DNA of 64,000 nt from Geodermatophilus normandii (lineage in GTDB: Bacteria > Actinomycetota > Actinomycetes > Mycobacteriales > Geodermatophilaceae): contig NZ_QGTX01000001.1 in NCBI RefSeq assembly GCF_003182485.1, positions 62,001 to 126,000 of the forward strand, given 5' to 3'. Below are positions 43,807 through 52,879 of the stretch, piece by piece (positions within the stretch are counted from its first letter, which is position 1; each line of letters opens with the position of its first letter). The notes beneath the pieces are model-generated. The model did no database searches, was not told the origin of the DNA, and was given only the letters and a program-made list of their open reading frames with translations. A program made the position numbers and the translations under genes.

Positions 43807-44874
43807 ATGACGACGGCGACGCCCGGGGAGGTCGCGCTGCTGCGCCTGGTCGCCCAGCGGGTGGCCGGCCCGCCGTTCCCCGACGCCGCGGCGGCGGTGC
43901 GCGGGCTGCTCGCCGTCCAGGGACAGGACTGGCCGGGCGCGGTCACGTCCGTGGCGCTGCGCACCGCCGGCCGCTCGCGCGCCGGGGTGGAGGCGGCGCT
44001 GGACGCCGGCGACGTCGTCCGGTCCTGGCCGATGCGCGGCACGCTGCACCTCACCGCCGCCGAGGACCTGCCCTGGATGCTCGACCTGCTCGGCCCCCGG
44101 GTGCTGGCCGGCGCGGCGAAGCGGAGGGCCGTCGTCGGGCTGACCGAGGACGACCTCGAGCGCTCGCGCGGGGTCGCCGTCGCCGCGCTCACCGGCGGCC
44201 GGCGGCTCGGGCGCAGGGAGCTGCTGGCGGTCCTCGCCGACGGCGGGTGCGACGTCGCGGGCCAGAAGGGCTACCACACGCTCTGGTACCTCTCGCAGAC
44301 CGCGACCCTGGTGCTGGGCCCGGTCGAGGCAGGCGACCAGGCGTTCGTGCTGCTCGACGAGTGGGTGCCCGCGCCGCGGCGGCTGGACCGCGAGGAGGCG
44401 CTGGCCGAGCTGGCGCTGCGCTACTTCACCGGGCACGGGCCGGCCACGGTCGCCGACCTGGTGCGCTGGGCGGGCACCACCGTCCGCGACGCCCGCGCCG
44501 GGCTGGCGGCCGTCCGGGACCGGCTCGCCGCCGTCGACGTCGACGGCACCGAGATGCTCATGGACCCGGAGACGCCGGAGCGGCTGGCCACCTGCCGCGA
44601 CGACGCCGCGGGGCTGCACCTGCTGCCCGGCTTCGACGAGGTCGTCCTCGGCTACGCCGACCGCACGTGCACGGTGCCGGCCGAGCACGCCGACCGCATC
44701 GTGCCCGGTGGCAACGGGGTCTTCCGGCCGACCGTCGTCACGGGCGGTCGGGCGGTCGGGACCTGGCGGTGGACGGGCACGGGCGGGCGGCGGACGGTGA
44801 CGGCCGAGCCGTTCACCGCCTTCCCCGACGGCGTCGCCGACCGCGTGCCCGCGCTGGCCGCGCAGCTCCCCTAG
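43807..44874 (+). CDS. winged-helix protein of the AlkX/AlkZ (HTH_42) family
   Basis: 355 residues. HTH_42 architecture with the VQGQDW motif near residue 40, the Q-x-Q signature of DNA glycosylases that unhook interstrand cross-links (AlkX/YcaQ and AlkZ). Further marks are RSWPMRGTLHLT, GYHTLWYLSQ and FDEVVLGYADRT. It may repair alkylated or cross-linked DNA, or protect against a genotoxin. No antibiotic cluster is nearby, so the housekeeping role is more likely. Confidence 0.85.
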   Translation: MTTATPGEVALLRLVAQRVAGPPFPDAAAAVRGLLAVQGQDWPGAVTSVALRTAGRSRAGVEAALDAGDVVRSWPMRGTLHLTAAEDLPWMLDLLGPRVLAGAAKRRAVVGLTEDDLERSRGVAVAALTGGRRLGRRELLAVLADGGCDVAGQKGYHTLWYLSQTATLVLGPVEAGDQAFVLLDEWVPAPRRLDREEALAELALRYFTGHGPATVADLVRWAGTTVRDARAGLAAVRDRLAAVDVDGTEMLMDPETPERLATCRDDAAGLHLLPGFDEVVLGYADRTCTVPAEHADRIVPGGNGVFRPTVVTGGRAVGTWRWTGTGGRRTVTAEPFTAFPDGVADRVPALAAQLP

Positions 44875-44917
44875 CGGCGCGGTCGCCGGGCGGGGGACGG
44901 GAGCGCAGGGTGGGGGC

Positions 44918-45889
44918 ATGGAGTACGTGCGCCTGGGCGCCACCGGCCTGGAGGTCTCGCGGATCTGCCTGGGGATGATGAGCTTCGGTGAACCGGAGCG
45001 CGGGATGACGCCGTGGAGCCTGCCCGAGGACGAGGCGCTCCCGCTGATCCGCAAGGCGCTCGAGGCCGGCGTCACCTTCCTCGACACCGCCAACGTCTAC
45101 TCGGCCGGCGGCAGCGAGGAGATCACCGGGAAGGCCGTCCGCGAGTTCACCACCCGCGACGACGTCGTCCTGGCCACCAAGGTGCACGGCCGGATGCGCC
45201 CGGGCCCCAACGGCGGCGGGCTGTCGCGCGTGGCGATCCTGCGCGAGCTCGAGGCGAGCCTGCGGCGGCTGCAGGTCGACCACGTCGACCTCTACCAGAT
45301 CCACCGCTGGGACCCGGCCACGCCGATCGAGGAGACCCTCGAGGCGCTGGACGCGTGCGTGCGCAGCGGCAAGGTCCGCTACCTCGGCGCCAGCAGCATG
45401 TGGGCCTGGCAGTTCGGCAAGGCGCTGCACCTGGCCGGCGAGCACGGCTGGCACCGCTTCGTGTCGATGCAGGACCACTACAACCTGCTCAACCGCGAGG
45501 AGGAGCGGGAGATGCTGCCGCTGTGCGCCGACCAGGGCGTCGGCGTCATCCCGTGGAGCCCGCTGGCCCGCGGCCGGCTCACCCGCGACTGGGAGGAGAC
45601 GACGAACCGGTCGGAGAACGACGCGTTCGGCGGCCGTCTCTACGACGAGCGCAGCGACCGCTCGATCGTGGAGCGGGTGGCCGAGGTGGCCCGCGGGCGC
45701 GGCGTCGCGCGGGCGCAGGTGGCGCTGGCCTGACTGCTGGCCAAGCCGGTGGTCACCGCGCCGATCGTCGGGGGCACGAAGGCCGCACACCTCGACGACG
45801 CCGTCGCCGCGGTCGGCCTGTCCCTCACCGACGAGGAGGTCGCCCGCCTCGAGGAGCCGTACCGGCCGCACGCCGTCGTCGGCTTCTGA
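44918..45889 (+). pseudogene. aldo/keto reductase interrupted by an in-frame TGA
   Basis: The frame is intact for 271 codons: D56 and Y61 (DTANVY), K88 (LATKVHG) and H129 (YQIHRWDP) are all present. At 45731-45733 the sequence AQVALA is followed by TGA where relatives read Trp-Leu-Leu. The same frame continues LLAKPVVTAPIVGGTKAAHL to a natural end at 45887-45889, so a TGG-to-TGA change cut off the last 52 residues, which bind the cofactor phosphate. It could be a recent nonsense mutation, a base error or read-through. The last 65 bases overlap the convergent DUF2127 gene. Confidence 0.88.
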
Positions 45890-46340
45890 GCCGCCGGTAC
45901 TCGCGCAGCACGAGCACGACGACCGCGAGGTCGAGGGCGGCCGCGGCCCACATGGACCACGCGTCCCGCTCCACCGCCCGGTACACCTCGTAGGCGCAGA
46001 ACACGCCGAGGACGCCGGCGGCGAGCGGGTACGCGGGCAGCACCTGCCGCAGCAGCGCGACGACCAGGCCGAGCTTCACCAGGCCGTGCAGGGTCAGGTA
46101 CAGCACCGCGAACGTCCGGTCGCCACCGCTGAGCGCCGCCTCCCCCGCGGCGAAGCGCTCGGCCAGGGCGCCGTGCGGGCTGCCCAGCAGGTGGTGCTCG
46201 ACGACCCACCGGGGAAGGCCGTCCAGCTCCCGGGGGCCCACCACCAGCAGCGCCAGGCCCGCGAGCAGCTCGACCGCGCCGTCGAGTCCCTTGAGGAACA
46301 GCGCGGCGCGCAGGAGCCGGTCGGTCGTCGTGCCCGGCAT
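45825..46340 (-). CDS. DUF2127 membrane protein
   Basis: 171 residues with four helices (about 10-34, 75-95, 100-118, 128-148) and a basic tail. The DUF2127 signature is near the start (ALFLKGLDGAVELLAGLALL) and at GLVKLGLVVALL. Function unknown. Its C-terminal Arg-rich tail is the part that overlaps the reductase gene. Confidence 0.88.
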   Translation of the reverse strand: MPGTTTDRLLRAALFLKGLDGAVELLAGLALLVVGPRELDGLPRWVVEHHLLGSPHGALAERFAAGEAALSGGDRTFAVLYLTLHGLVKLGLVVALLRQVLPAYPLAAGVLGVFCAYEVYRAVERDAWSMWAAAALDLAVVVLVLREYRRLRSRRRRAAGTAPRGGRPPRR

Positions 46341-46382
46341 CGTCGCGGAGCCGGGCGGGGCGCGTCCAGGACCGCCGGCCGG

Positions 46383-46829
46383 CTACCTCTTCCGCTCGAC
46401 CAGGAAGACGGGGATGACCCGGTCGGTCCTCTGCTGGTACTCGGCGTAGGGCGGGTAGGCGGCCACCGCGCGCTCCCACCACTGCGCCTTCTCCTCACCG
46501 GTGATCTCGCGGGCGACGCCGTCCCAGGGCTCGGGGCCGTCCTGCACGCTCACCTGGTCGGGGTGCTTCCGCAGGTTGGCCACCCACGCCGGGTCCCTCG
46601 GCGCGCCCCCCTGGGAGCCGACCATCGCGTAGACGCCGTCCTTCTCGACCCGCATGAGCGGCTGCTTGCGGACCTTCCCCGTGGTGGCGCCGCGCGTGGT
46701 GAAGATCACCACGGGCAGGCCGGTGTCGCGCAGCGTGTTCGCCTCGCGGCCGCCGGTGGCCTCGTAGCGCTCGACCTGGTCGCGGACCCACTGCTCCGGA
46801 CTGGGCTCGTACTCCCCCTCGACTGGCAT
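46383..46829 (-). CDS. F420-dependent (DDN-like) nitroreductase family protein
   Basis: 148 residues. Deazaflavin-dependent nitroreductase fold: VVIFTTRGATTGKVRKQPLMRVEKDG binds cofactor phosphate, followed by GSQGGAPRDPAWVANLRKHP and ERAVAAYPPYAEYQQRT. It uses reduced F420 on quinones or other acceptors. A TACGGT box six bases before the ATG predicts a leaderless transcript. Confidence 0.93.
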   Translation of the reverse strand: MPVEGEYEPSPEQWVRDQVERYEATGGREANTLRDTGLPVVIFTTRGATTGKVRKQPLMRVEKDGVYAMVGSQGGAPRDPAWVANLRKHPDQVSVQDGPEPWDGVAREITGEEKAQWWERAVAAYPPYAEYQQRTDRVIPVFLVERKR

Positions 46830-46835
46830 GACCCG

Positions 46836-46841
46836 ACCGTA
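46836..46841 (-). promoter_or_regulatory. -10 box TACGGT of the DDN-like gene
   Basis: TACGGT on the minus strand, six bases before the ATG. Confidence 0.45.
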
Positions 46842-46865
46842 GGGCGGTGCGGCGGGTCGCGCCGC

Positions 46866-48089
46866 TCAGCGGGCGTCGACGGTGTGCGGGACGAAGAAGC
46901 TCAGGTTGTCGGTGATGAGCCCGTCGCTCTCGCGGATGCCCAGGCCCGCGGGCTCGCCGTCGACGACCCAGGCCCCGAGCACCGGGTGGTGCGGCCCGTC
47001 GACGCCGGCGAAGTCCGGCAGCGGCGCGAACTCCTGGACGACGAATCCCTCGGTGCCGTAGCGGCCGGGCAGCGCGGTGACCACCTGACCGTCGCGGACG
47101 ATCTGCACGTTGGCGCCCTCTCGGCCCCACAGCGGCTTGCGCACGTAGTCCCGCCACGTCGAGGGCATCTCGTCGGCGAAGTAGGCCGGCAGCAGGTACT
47201 GCCCGAGCACCGGGTCGCTGCCGAACAGCTGCCACAGCACCGGCAGCAGTGCCTTGGTGCTCCACAGCATCTTGTAGACCGGCTCGACCCACGTCGTCCC
47301 GCCCGGGCGGGCGGCGTCGGCGAGGACGGCGGCGCCGAACTCGTCGTCGACCAGCCACTCCCAGGGGTAGAGCTTGAAGACGACGTCGAGGTGGCGGCCC
47401 GACGGGTCGTAGAAGCGGCCGTCGGCGGAGTCCAGCGCGATGTCCTCGACCAGGACCTCGACCGCCTCGTACCCGGCCTGCACGACGGTGTCCATGAGGT
47501 AGGCGACGGTCATGCGGTCCTCACCGGAGGTCTCCGCGCTCGTCCAGGCCAGGTGCACGCGCGGCCGCAGCCCCGTGCGCCGCTCCCACCGGGTCAGGTT
47601 GCGCTGCCAGGCGGCCACCAGCTTCTCGTGCAGCGCGTTCCACTGGTCGCGGCCCTGTCCGGTGAACAGGTGCCAGTTCCACTGGGTGACGGCCGACTCG
47701 ACCAGGCCGGTCGGGGTGTCGGCGTTGAACTCCAGCAGCTTGGGCGGGCCCTCGCCGTCGTAGCGCAGGTCGAAGCGGCCGTAGACGCTCGGCGGCTCGC
47801 CCTCCCACGTGGCGCGGATGCCGGAGCGGGCGATCAGCGGGATGCCCATCCGGTCGAACAGGTCGTTGTCGACGACGTGGTCGCCGGCGGCCACGCACAT
47901 CTCGAACAGCTGGGCGACGGCGCCCTCGAGCCGCTCGACCTCCGCGGCGGTGAAGTCGTAGAACGGGCCCTCGCGCCAGTAGCTGCGGACCTCGCCGCCC
48001 GGCGTCGTCGTCCGGTTGTAGACCAGCCCCTGCGCCTCGACCTCGGCCTCCCAGCCGGGCCGGACGACGCCGCCCTCGACGCGCCGCAC
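46866..48089 (-). CDS. glutathionylspermidine-synthase-family ATP-grasp protein (YgiC-like)
   Basis: 407 residues, preATP-grasp plus ATP-grasp fold: GRFDLRYDGEGPPKLLEFNADTPTGLVES holds the ATP-grasp metal region, with KPLWGREGANVQIV and QEFAPLPDF as nucleotide loops. It lacks the amidase half of E. coli Gss, as does YgiC. Actinobacteria have no glutathionylspermidine, so the ligase joins other peptides or amines. The gene starts two bases after the stop of a lipoprotein gene, mirroring the E. coli ygiB-ygiC pair. Confidence 0.9.
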   Translation of the reverse strand: MRRVEGGVVRPGWEAEVEAQGLVYNRTTTPGGEVRSYWREGPFYDFTAAEVERLEGAVAQLFEMCVAAGDHVVDNDLFDRMGIPLIARSGIRATWEGEPPSVYGRFDLRYDGEGPPKLLEFNADTPTGLVESAVTQWNWHLFTGQGRDQWNALHEKLVAAWQRNLTRWERRTGLRPRVHLAWTSAETSGEDRMTVAYLMDTVVQAGYEAVEVLVEDIALDSADGRFYDPSGRHLDVVFKLYPWEWLVDDEFGAAVLADAARPGGTTWVEPVYKMLWSTKALLPVLWQLFGSDPVLGQYLLPAYFADEMPSTWRDYVRKPLWGREGANVQIVRDGQVVTALPGRYGTEGFVVQEFAPLPDFAGVDGPHHPVLGAWVVDGEPAGLGIRESDGLITDNLSFFVPHTVDAR

Positions 48090-48091
48090 CC

Positions 48092-48472
48092 CTAGGACCC
48101 CGAGCCGCCGCCGGTGCCCGACCCGATGCCGCCGGTCACCCGCTGGCCCGCGGACACCTTGCCGGTGCCGGGCAGGCCGTAGCGCTGGCGGGCCGCGGTG
48201 TCGGTGGGGTTGATGCGCGTGCCGCCGCGGGGCAGCACGGTGCCCACCGGCAGGCCGGTCCGGAAGCCGCCGAGGTAGAGGAAGAACAGCCCGCCGCCGC
48301 CGCGGTAGTCGTCGTCGCAGTAGTCGTCGTCGACGATCTCGCCGTCCTCGTTCGTGCAGTAGGCGACCTGCTCCTGCTCGTCGTCGGAGCCGCAGCCTGC
48401 GAGGAAGCCGGTGGCGGCGGTCGCCAGGACCGTGGTGGTCAGGGCGCTGCGCACCCGGTTCGAGAACGCCAT
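48092..48472 (-). CDS. small lipoprotein, YgiB-like position
   Basis: 126 residues. Signal peptide with lipobox LAGC (C27). The mature part has an acidic Cys-containing segment (VAYCTNEDGEIVDDDYCDDDY), a short hydrophobic GLFFLYLGG stretch and a Gly/Ser-rich end. GGGGAGGAG precedes the ATG. It is probably exported and lipid-anchored, and translated just ahead of the ATP-grasp gene. Membership in DUF1190 (YgiB) is suggested by context and motif, not certain. Confidence 0.8.
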   Translation of the reverse strand: MAFSNRVRSALTTTVLATAATGFLAGCGSDDEQEQVAYCTNEDGEIVDDDYCDDDYRGGGGLFFLYLGGFRTGLPVGTVLPRGGTRINPTDTAARQRYGLPGTGKVSAGQRVTGGIGSGTGGGSGS

Positions 48473-48602
48473 GGGCTCCTCCCCGCTCGGTCGTCGGCTC
48501 CGAACCCTAGGGCCACGCCCGCGACGGCCGCGTCCCCGGGCAGCGCGGACGGTCCCGTGCCGCTAACGTCCCGGGACGACGCCGCAGCCCCCGGGAGGCG
48601 CG

Positions 48603-49448
48603 ATGACCGCCAGGGAACCCGCCGAGATCGCGAAGGTCGCCAGCGCGGCCGGCGCGAAGAAGGTGCACCGCACGTGGGACCGGGTGCTCGTCAGCGCCTT
48701 CCTCGCCGGCGCCTACATCTCCTTCGGCGCGCTGGTCGCCGTCACGGTCTCCTCCGGCCTGGACACCGGGACGTGGGGGACGCTGCCCACCCTGTTCATG
48801 GGCGCCGCGTTCACCCTCGGCCTGGTCCTGGTGCTGATCGCCGGCTCAGACCTCGCGACCGGCAACATGATGCTGGTCCCGCTGGGCGCCATGAACGGCA
48901 AGCTCGCGGTCGCAGACGTCGTCCGGAACCTCACCATCGTCCTGCTGGGCAACCTGCTGGGCGCCCTGTTCGTCGCCTACTTCCTCGCGGTCTCCACCGG
49001 CGTCATCGGCGACCCGGACAGCACCGGCAGCGCCGGGCTGACCTTCGCCCGGCTCTCCGAGATCGCCGAGGGCAAGGTCTCGCACACCCCGTGGGAGGTC
49101 TTCCTGCGCGGCGTCGGGTGCAACTGGCTGGTCTGCCTGGCGGTGTGGATGTCGCTGGCCTCGACGAGCGTCGCGGGCAAGATCCTGGCGGTCTTCTTCC
49201 CCATCATGGCCTTCGTCGCCATGGGCTTCGACCACGTGGTGGCGAACATGTTCTACCTGCCGGCCGCCCTGTTCGCCGGGGTCGAGGGCGTCGGCTGGGG
49301 CGACACGCTGCTCAACTGGGTGCTGGCCGGCGCGGGGAACCTCGTCGGCGCGGTCGTCTTCGTCGGGACGTCGTACTGGTACCTGTTCCTGCGCGACGCC
49401 CCCGACGCCGTCCCGAGCACCGGCGCGGAGCCGGCCGAGCGCGCCTGA
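48603..49448 (+). CDS. formate/nitrite transporter (FNT) family channel
   Basis: 281 residues, six helices. FNT signatures: FLAGAYISFGALVAVTV, the LATGNMMLVPLG loop and FDHVVANMFYLP. These pentameric channels pass formate, nitrite or hydrosulfide. Which anion is carried cannot be told from sequence alone. GGGAGG is before the ATG. Confidence 0.95.
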   Translation: MTAREPAEIAKVASAAGAKKVHRTWDRVLVSAFLAGAYISFGALVAVTVSSGLDTGTWGTLPTLFMGAAFTLGLVLVLIAGSDLATGNMMLVPLGAMNGKLAVADVVRNLTIVLLGNLLGALFVAYFLAVSTGVIGDPDSTGSAGLTFARLSEIAEGKVSHTPWEVFLRGVGCNWLVCLAVWMSLASTSVAGKILAVFFPIMAFVAMGFDHVVANMFYLPAALFAGVEGVGWGDTLLNWVLAGAGNLVGAVVFVGTSYWYLFLRDAPDAVPSTGAEPAERA

Positions 49449-49461
49449 GCGGCGCCGTCGC

Positions 49462-49467
49462 TACGGT
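49462..49467 (+). promoter_or_regulatory. -10 box TACGGT of the HerA-like gene
   Basis: TACGGT seven bases before the GTG at 49475. Confidence 0.45.
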
Positions 49468-49474
49468 CGCCCGC

Positions 49475-51087
49475 GTGAGCGAGCCCAGCACCCCCGCCCC
49501 GGACGACGACACGACCTCCGACGGGACCGCCGCAGCGGCCGCCCGGATCGCGGCGGGCTACGCCGTGGAGGGCCCCGCACTCCACCTGGGCGCGGTGTCC
49601 GTCGGCGGCCGGACGCACCCGGACGCGCAGGTGCGGCTGCCGCTGTCCGTGCTCAACCGGCACGGGCTCATCGCCGGGGCGACCGGCACCGGCAAGACCC
49701 GCACCCTGCAGCTCATGGCCGAGCAGCTGTCGGCGGCGGGAGTCCCGGTGGTGCTCGCCGACCTCAAGGGAGACCTGGCGGGGCTGGCCCGCCCCGGCGA
49801 GGCCACCGAGCGGGTCACCCGCCGGGCCGCCGACACGGCCGACCCCTGGCAGCCCACGGGCTTCCCCGTCGAGTACCTGGCACTCGGCGGCCTGGGCACC
49901 GGCGTGCCGGTGCGGGCCACGGTCAGCGACTTCGGCCCGACCCTGCTGGCCAAGGTGCTCGGCCTCAACGCCACCCAGGAGAGCTCGCTGGGCCTGGTCT
50001 TCCACCACGCCGACGAGGCGGGCCTCCCGCTGCTGGACCTCGCCGACCTGCGCGCGCTGCTCACCTGGCTGACCAGCAGGGAGGGCAAGGAGGAGCTCGC
50101 CGGCCTCGGCGGGCTGTCCAAGGCGACGGCGGGGGTGGTGCTGCGCGAGCTCGTGGCGCTGGAGGACCTCGGCGGCGACGTCTTCTTCGGCGAGCCCGCG
50201 TTCGACCCCGCCGACCTGATCCGCACCGCGCCCGACGGCCGCGGCGTCATCAGCGCCGTCGAGCTGCCCGCCGTCGCCGACCGGCCGGCGCTGTTCTCCA
50301 CCTTCCTGGTGTGGCTGCTCGCCGAGCTGTTCGAGGAGCTGCCCGAGGTCGGCGACCTCGACGCGCCGAAGGTCGTGTTCTTCCTCGACGAGGCGCACCT
50401 GCTCTTCACCGGCGCCAGCAAGGCGTTCCTCACGGCGGTCACCCAGACGGTGCGGCTCATCCGGTCCAAGGGCGTCGGCGTCTTCTTCGTCACCCAGCAG
50501 CCGACCGACGTCCCCTCCGACGTGCTCGGCCAGCTCGGCAACCGGGTCCAGCACGCGCTGCGCACGTTCACGCCCGAGGACGCCGACGCGCTGAAGAAGA
50601 CCGTGCGGACCTTCCCTCGCAGCGACGTCTACGACGTCGCGGAGCTGCTGACGACGCTGGGCACCGGCGAGGCCGCGGTGACCGTGCTCTCCGAGCGGGG
50701 CGCGCCGACGCCGCTGGCGTGGACCGTGCTGCGCCCGCCGCGGGCGTCGATGGGCACCGTCGAGCCCGCGGCGATGGCCGCGGCGGTGGCCGCCTCACCG
50801 CTGCAGCCCCGCTACGGCACCGCCGTCGACCGGGAGTCGGCGCGCGAGCTGCTGGCCGCCCGGCTCGCGCCGCCGCCCGCGCCCCGGCCGAGCCGGGAGC
50901 GGAGCGCGGAGCCGGAGCCGGAGCCGGCCCCCGACGGCGACCGCTGGCCGCCGCGCCCGAGGAGGAGCGCGGGGTGCTCGGGGACCTCATGGCCTCCTCC
51001 GCCTTCCGCTCCTTCGCCCGGTCGGCGGCCAGCACGCTCGGCCGGGAGCTCACCCGCGGCCTGTTCGGGACCCGCCGGCGCCGCTGA
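49475..51087 (+). pseudogene. HerA-like/DUF853 ATPase with a frameshift near the C terminus
   Basis: Walker A GATGTGKT is at residues 68-75 and Walker B VVFFLDEAHLLF follows, with DVLGQLGNRVQHALRTFTP typical of DUF853 (YjgR), a HerA-type hexameric ATPase of unknown substrate. The frame starting at 49475 is good to about 50940 (EPEPEPAPDGD). After that the natural ending, GVLGDLMASSAFRSFARSA to FGTRRRR and TGA at 51085-51087, is in the next frame back. One added C near 50941 restores it. In the sequence given, the product would lose its last 45 residues and read on in a wrong frame. Confidence 0.85.
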
Positions 51088-51171
51088 CGCCCGCCCGCCG
51101 CCTCCCGGGTGCGGCCGGGCCGGACCGGTGGCACGGTCGAGCGGCACGCAGAACCGGGAGGGCACAGGGCG

Positions 51172-52095
51172 ATGCGCTACAGGGAGGGCGGCGACCTCGA
51201 CACGTCGTCGATCCAGGACCGGCGCGGCCGGGGCGGCGGCCTCGGCGGTGGCCGCGGGATCGCCGTCGGCGGCGGCGGGCTCGGCCTGGTCGGGCTGCTC
51301 ATCGTCGTGCTGGTGCAGGTGCTCGGCGGCGGGGGCGGCGCCGGTGCCGGTGCCGGCCTCGGCGCGCTGGAGGGGCTCGGGCCGGGCGAGACCGCCGACA
51401 ACAGCGCCCTCGAGCAGTCCTGCGACGACAGCGGCGACGCCAACGACTCCGTCGAGTGCGCCGTCGTCGCCGACATCGACTCCATCCAGGACTACTGGTC
51501 GCAGGCGCTGGGCGGGCGGTACGTGCCGACCGACACCGTGTTCTTCTCCGACCAGGTGTCGACGCAGTGCGGCGGGGCCACGAGCGGCTCGGGGCCGTTC
51601 TACTGCCCGGCCGACCGGTTCGTGTACATCGACCTGACCTTCTTCGACACCCTGCGCAGCCAGTTCGGCGCCCAGGGCGGCGCGTTCCCCAACGCCTACG
51701 TGCTCGCCCACGAGTACGGCCACCACGTGCAGAACCTGCTGGGCACCAACCGGCAGGTCACCCCGGGCGAGGCCGGTGCCGACAGCGGCAGCGTGCGGCT
51801 GGAGCTGCAGGCCGACTGCTACGCCGGCGCGTGGGCCAACCACGCCGAGACCGTCCCCGACGAGTCGGGTGCGCCGCTGATCGCCGACATCACGCAGGAC
51901 GACATCGACCGGGCGCTGGACACCGCCGGCCGCATCGGCGACGACTTCATCCAGGAGAACCTCGGCGGCGGCACCGTGGACCAGGACACCTTCACGCACG
52001 GCTCGTCCGAGCAGCGCCAGCGCTGGTTCCTCACCGGGTACGAGACCGGTGACCCGGCGCAGTGCGACACCTTCGCCACCGACGACCTGGGCTGA
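51172..52095 (+). CDS. neutral zinc metallopeptidase (YpfJ family)
   Basis: 307 residues. A Gly-rich start precedes one membrane helix (about 38-52); the peptidase domain is outside. Zinc motif H180-E181-x-x-H184 in LAHEYGHHVQ, with the third ligand in the LELQADCYAGAW segment. The family is YpfJ/DUF2342-like; substrates are unknown, probably cell-surface proteins. The ATG at 51172 is the clear start. Confidence 0.92.
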   Translation: MRYREGGDLDTSSIQDRRGRGGGLGGGRGIAVGGGGLGLVGLLIVVLVQVLGGGGGAGAGAGLGALEGLGPGETADNSALEQSCDDSGDANDSVECAVVADIDSIQDYWSQALGGRYVPTDTVFFSDQVSTQCGGATSGSGPFYCPADRFVYIDLTFFDTLRSQFGAQGGAFPNAYVLAHEYGHHVQNLLGTNRQVTPGEAGADSGSVRLELQADCYAGAWANHAETVPDESGAPLIADITQDDIDRALDTAGRIGDDFIQENLGGGTVDQDTFTHGSSEQRQRWFLTGYETGDPAQCDTFATDDLG

Positions 52096-52099
52096 GCGC

Positions 52100-52879
52100 G
52101 TGGCCGAGCACCTGCGGGTCAGCCGCGACGGCGCCGTCGCCGTCCTCACCATCGACCGGGCGGACAAGCGCAACGCCCTGACCGCCGGCATGTGGGCCGC
52201 GCTCCCCGGGGTCCTGGCGGAGCTGGCCGCCGACCCGGAGGTCCGCGTGCTCGTGGTGACCGGCGCCGGACCGAGCTTCTGCGCCGGCGCCGACATCTCC
52301 GACCTGCTCGGCGGGCCCGACGCCGAGGACCCGATGGCGCGGCTGCGGCGGGACAACCTCGCCGCCCAGGCCGCGCTGCGGGACTTCCCGCGACCCACCA
52401 TCGCGATGATCCGCGGGCACTGCATCGGCGGAGGGGTGGAGCTGGCCACCTGCTGCGACCTGCGCTTCACCGACCCGACCGGCGTCTTCGGCGTCACCCC
52501 GGCCAAGGTCGGCATCGTCTACACGCCGACGTCGACCCGCCAGCTCGTGGACCTCGTGGGCCCGGCGACGACCCGCTACCTCCTCTACTCCGGGGAGCTC
52601 CTCGACGCCGACACCGCGCTGCGCACCGGCCTGGTCGACCGACTGCTGCCCGCCGGTGACCTGACCGGCGAGGTCCGGCGGTTCGCCGAGGTGCTGGCCG
52701 GCCGCTCGGCGCTGACCCAGCGCGCCGCCAAGGAGGTCACCGCGGCACTGGCCACCGGCGGGGACGCCGAGGAGGTGGCGGGCCGCTGGTACCGGGAGAC
52801 GATCGCCTCCGGGGAGCTCGCCGAGGGCGTCGCCGCCTTCACCGAGCGGCGTGCCCCGCGCTTCCCCTACGGGGGCTAG
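52100..52879 (+). CDS. enoyl-CoA hydratase/isomerase family protein
   Basis: 259 residues, crotonase fold: DKRNALTAGMW, oxyanion-hole AGADISDLLGG and GHCIGGGVELATCCDLRF. The catalytic Glu pair is only partly kept (TPAKVGIVYTPTSTR), so hydratase activity is likely but a related crotonase reaction is possible. The GTG at 52100 lies 4 bases after the metallopeptidase stop, suggesting cotranscription. The end abuts the convergent siderophore-interacting gene. Confidence 0.92.
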   Translation: MAEHLRVSRDGAVAVLTIDRADKRNALTAGMWAALPGVLAELAADPEVRVLVVTGAGPSFCAGADISDLLGGPDAEDPMARLRRDNLAAQAALRDFPRPTIAMIRGHCIGGGVELATCCDLRFTDPTGVFGVTPAKVGIVYTPTSTRQLVDLVGPATTRYLLYSGELLDADTALRTGLVDRLLPAGDLTGEVRRFAEVLAGRSALTQRAAKEVTAALATGGDAEEVAGRWYRETIASGELAEGVAAFTERRAPRFPYGG

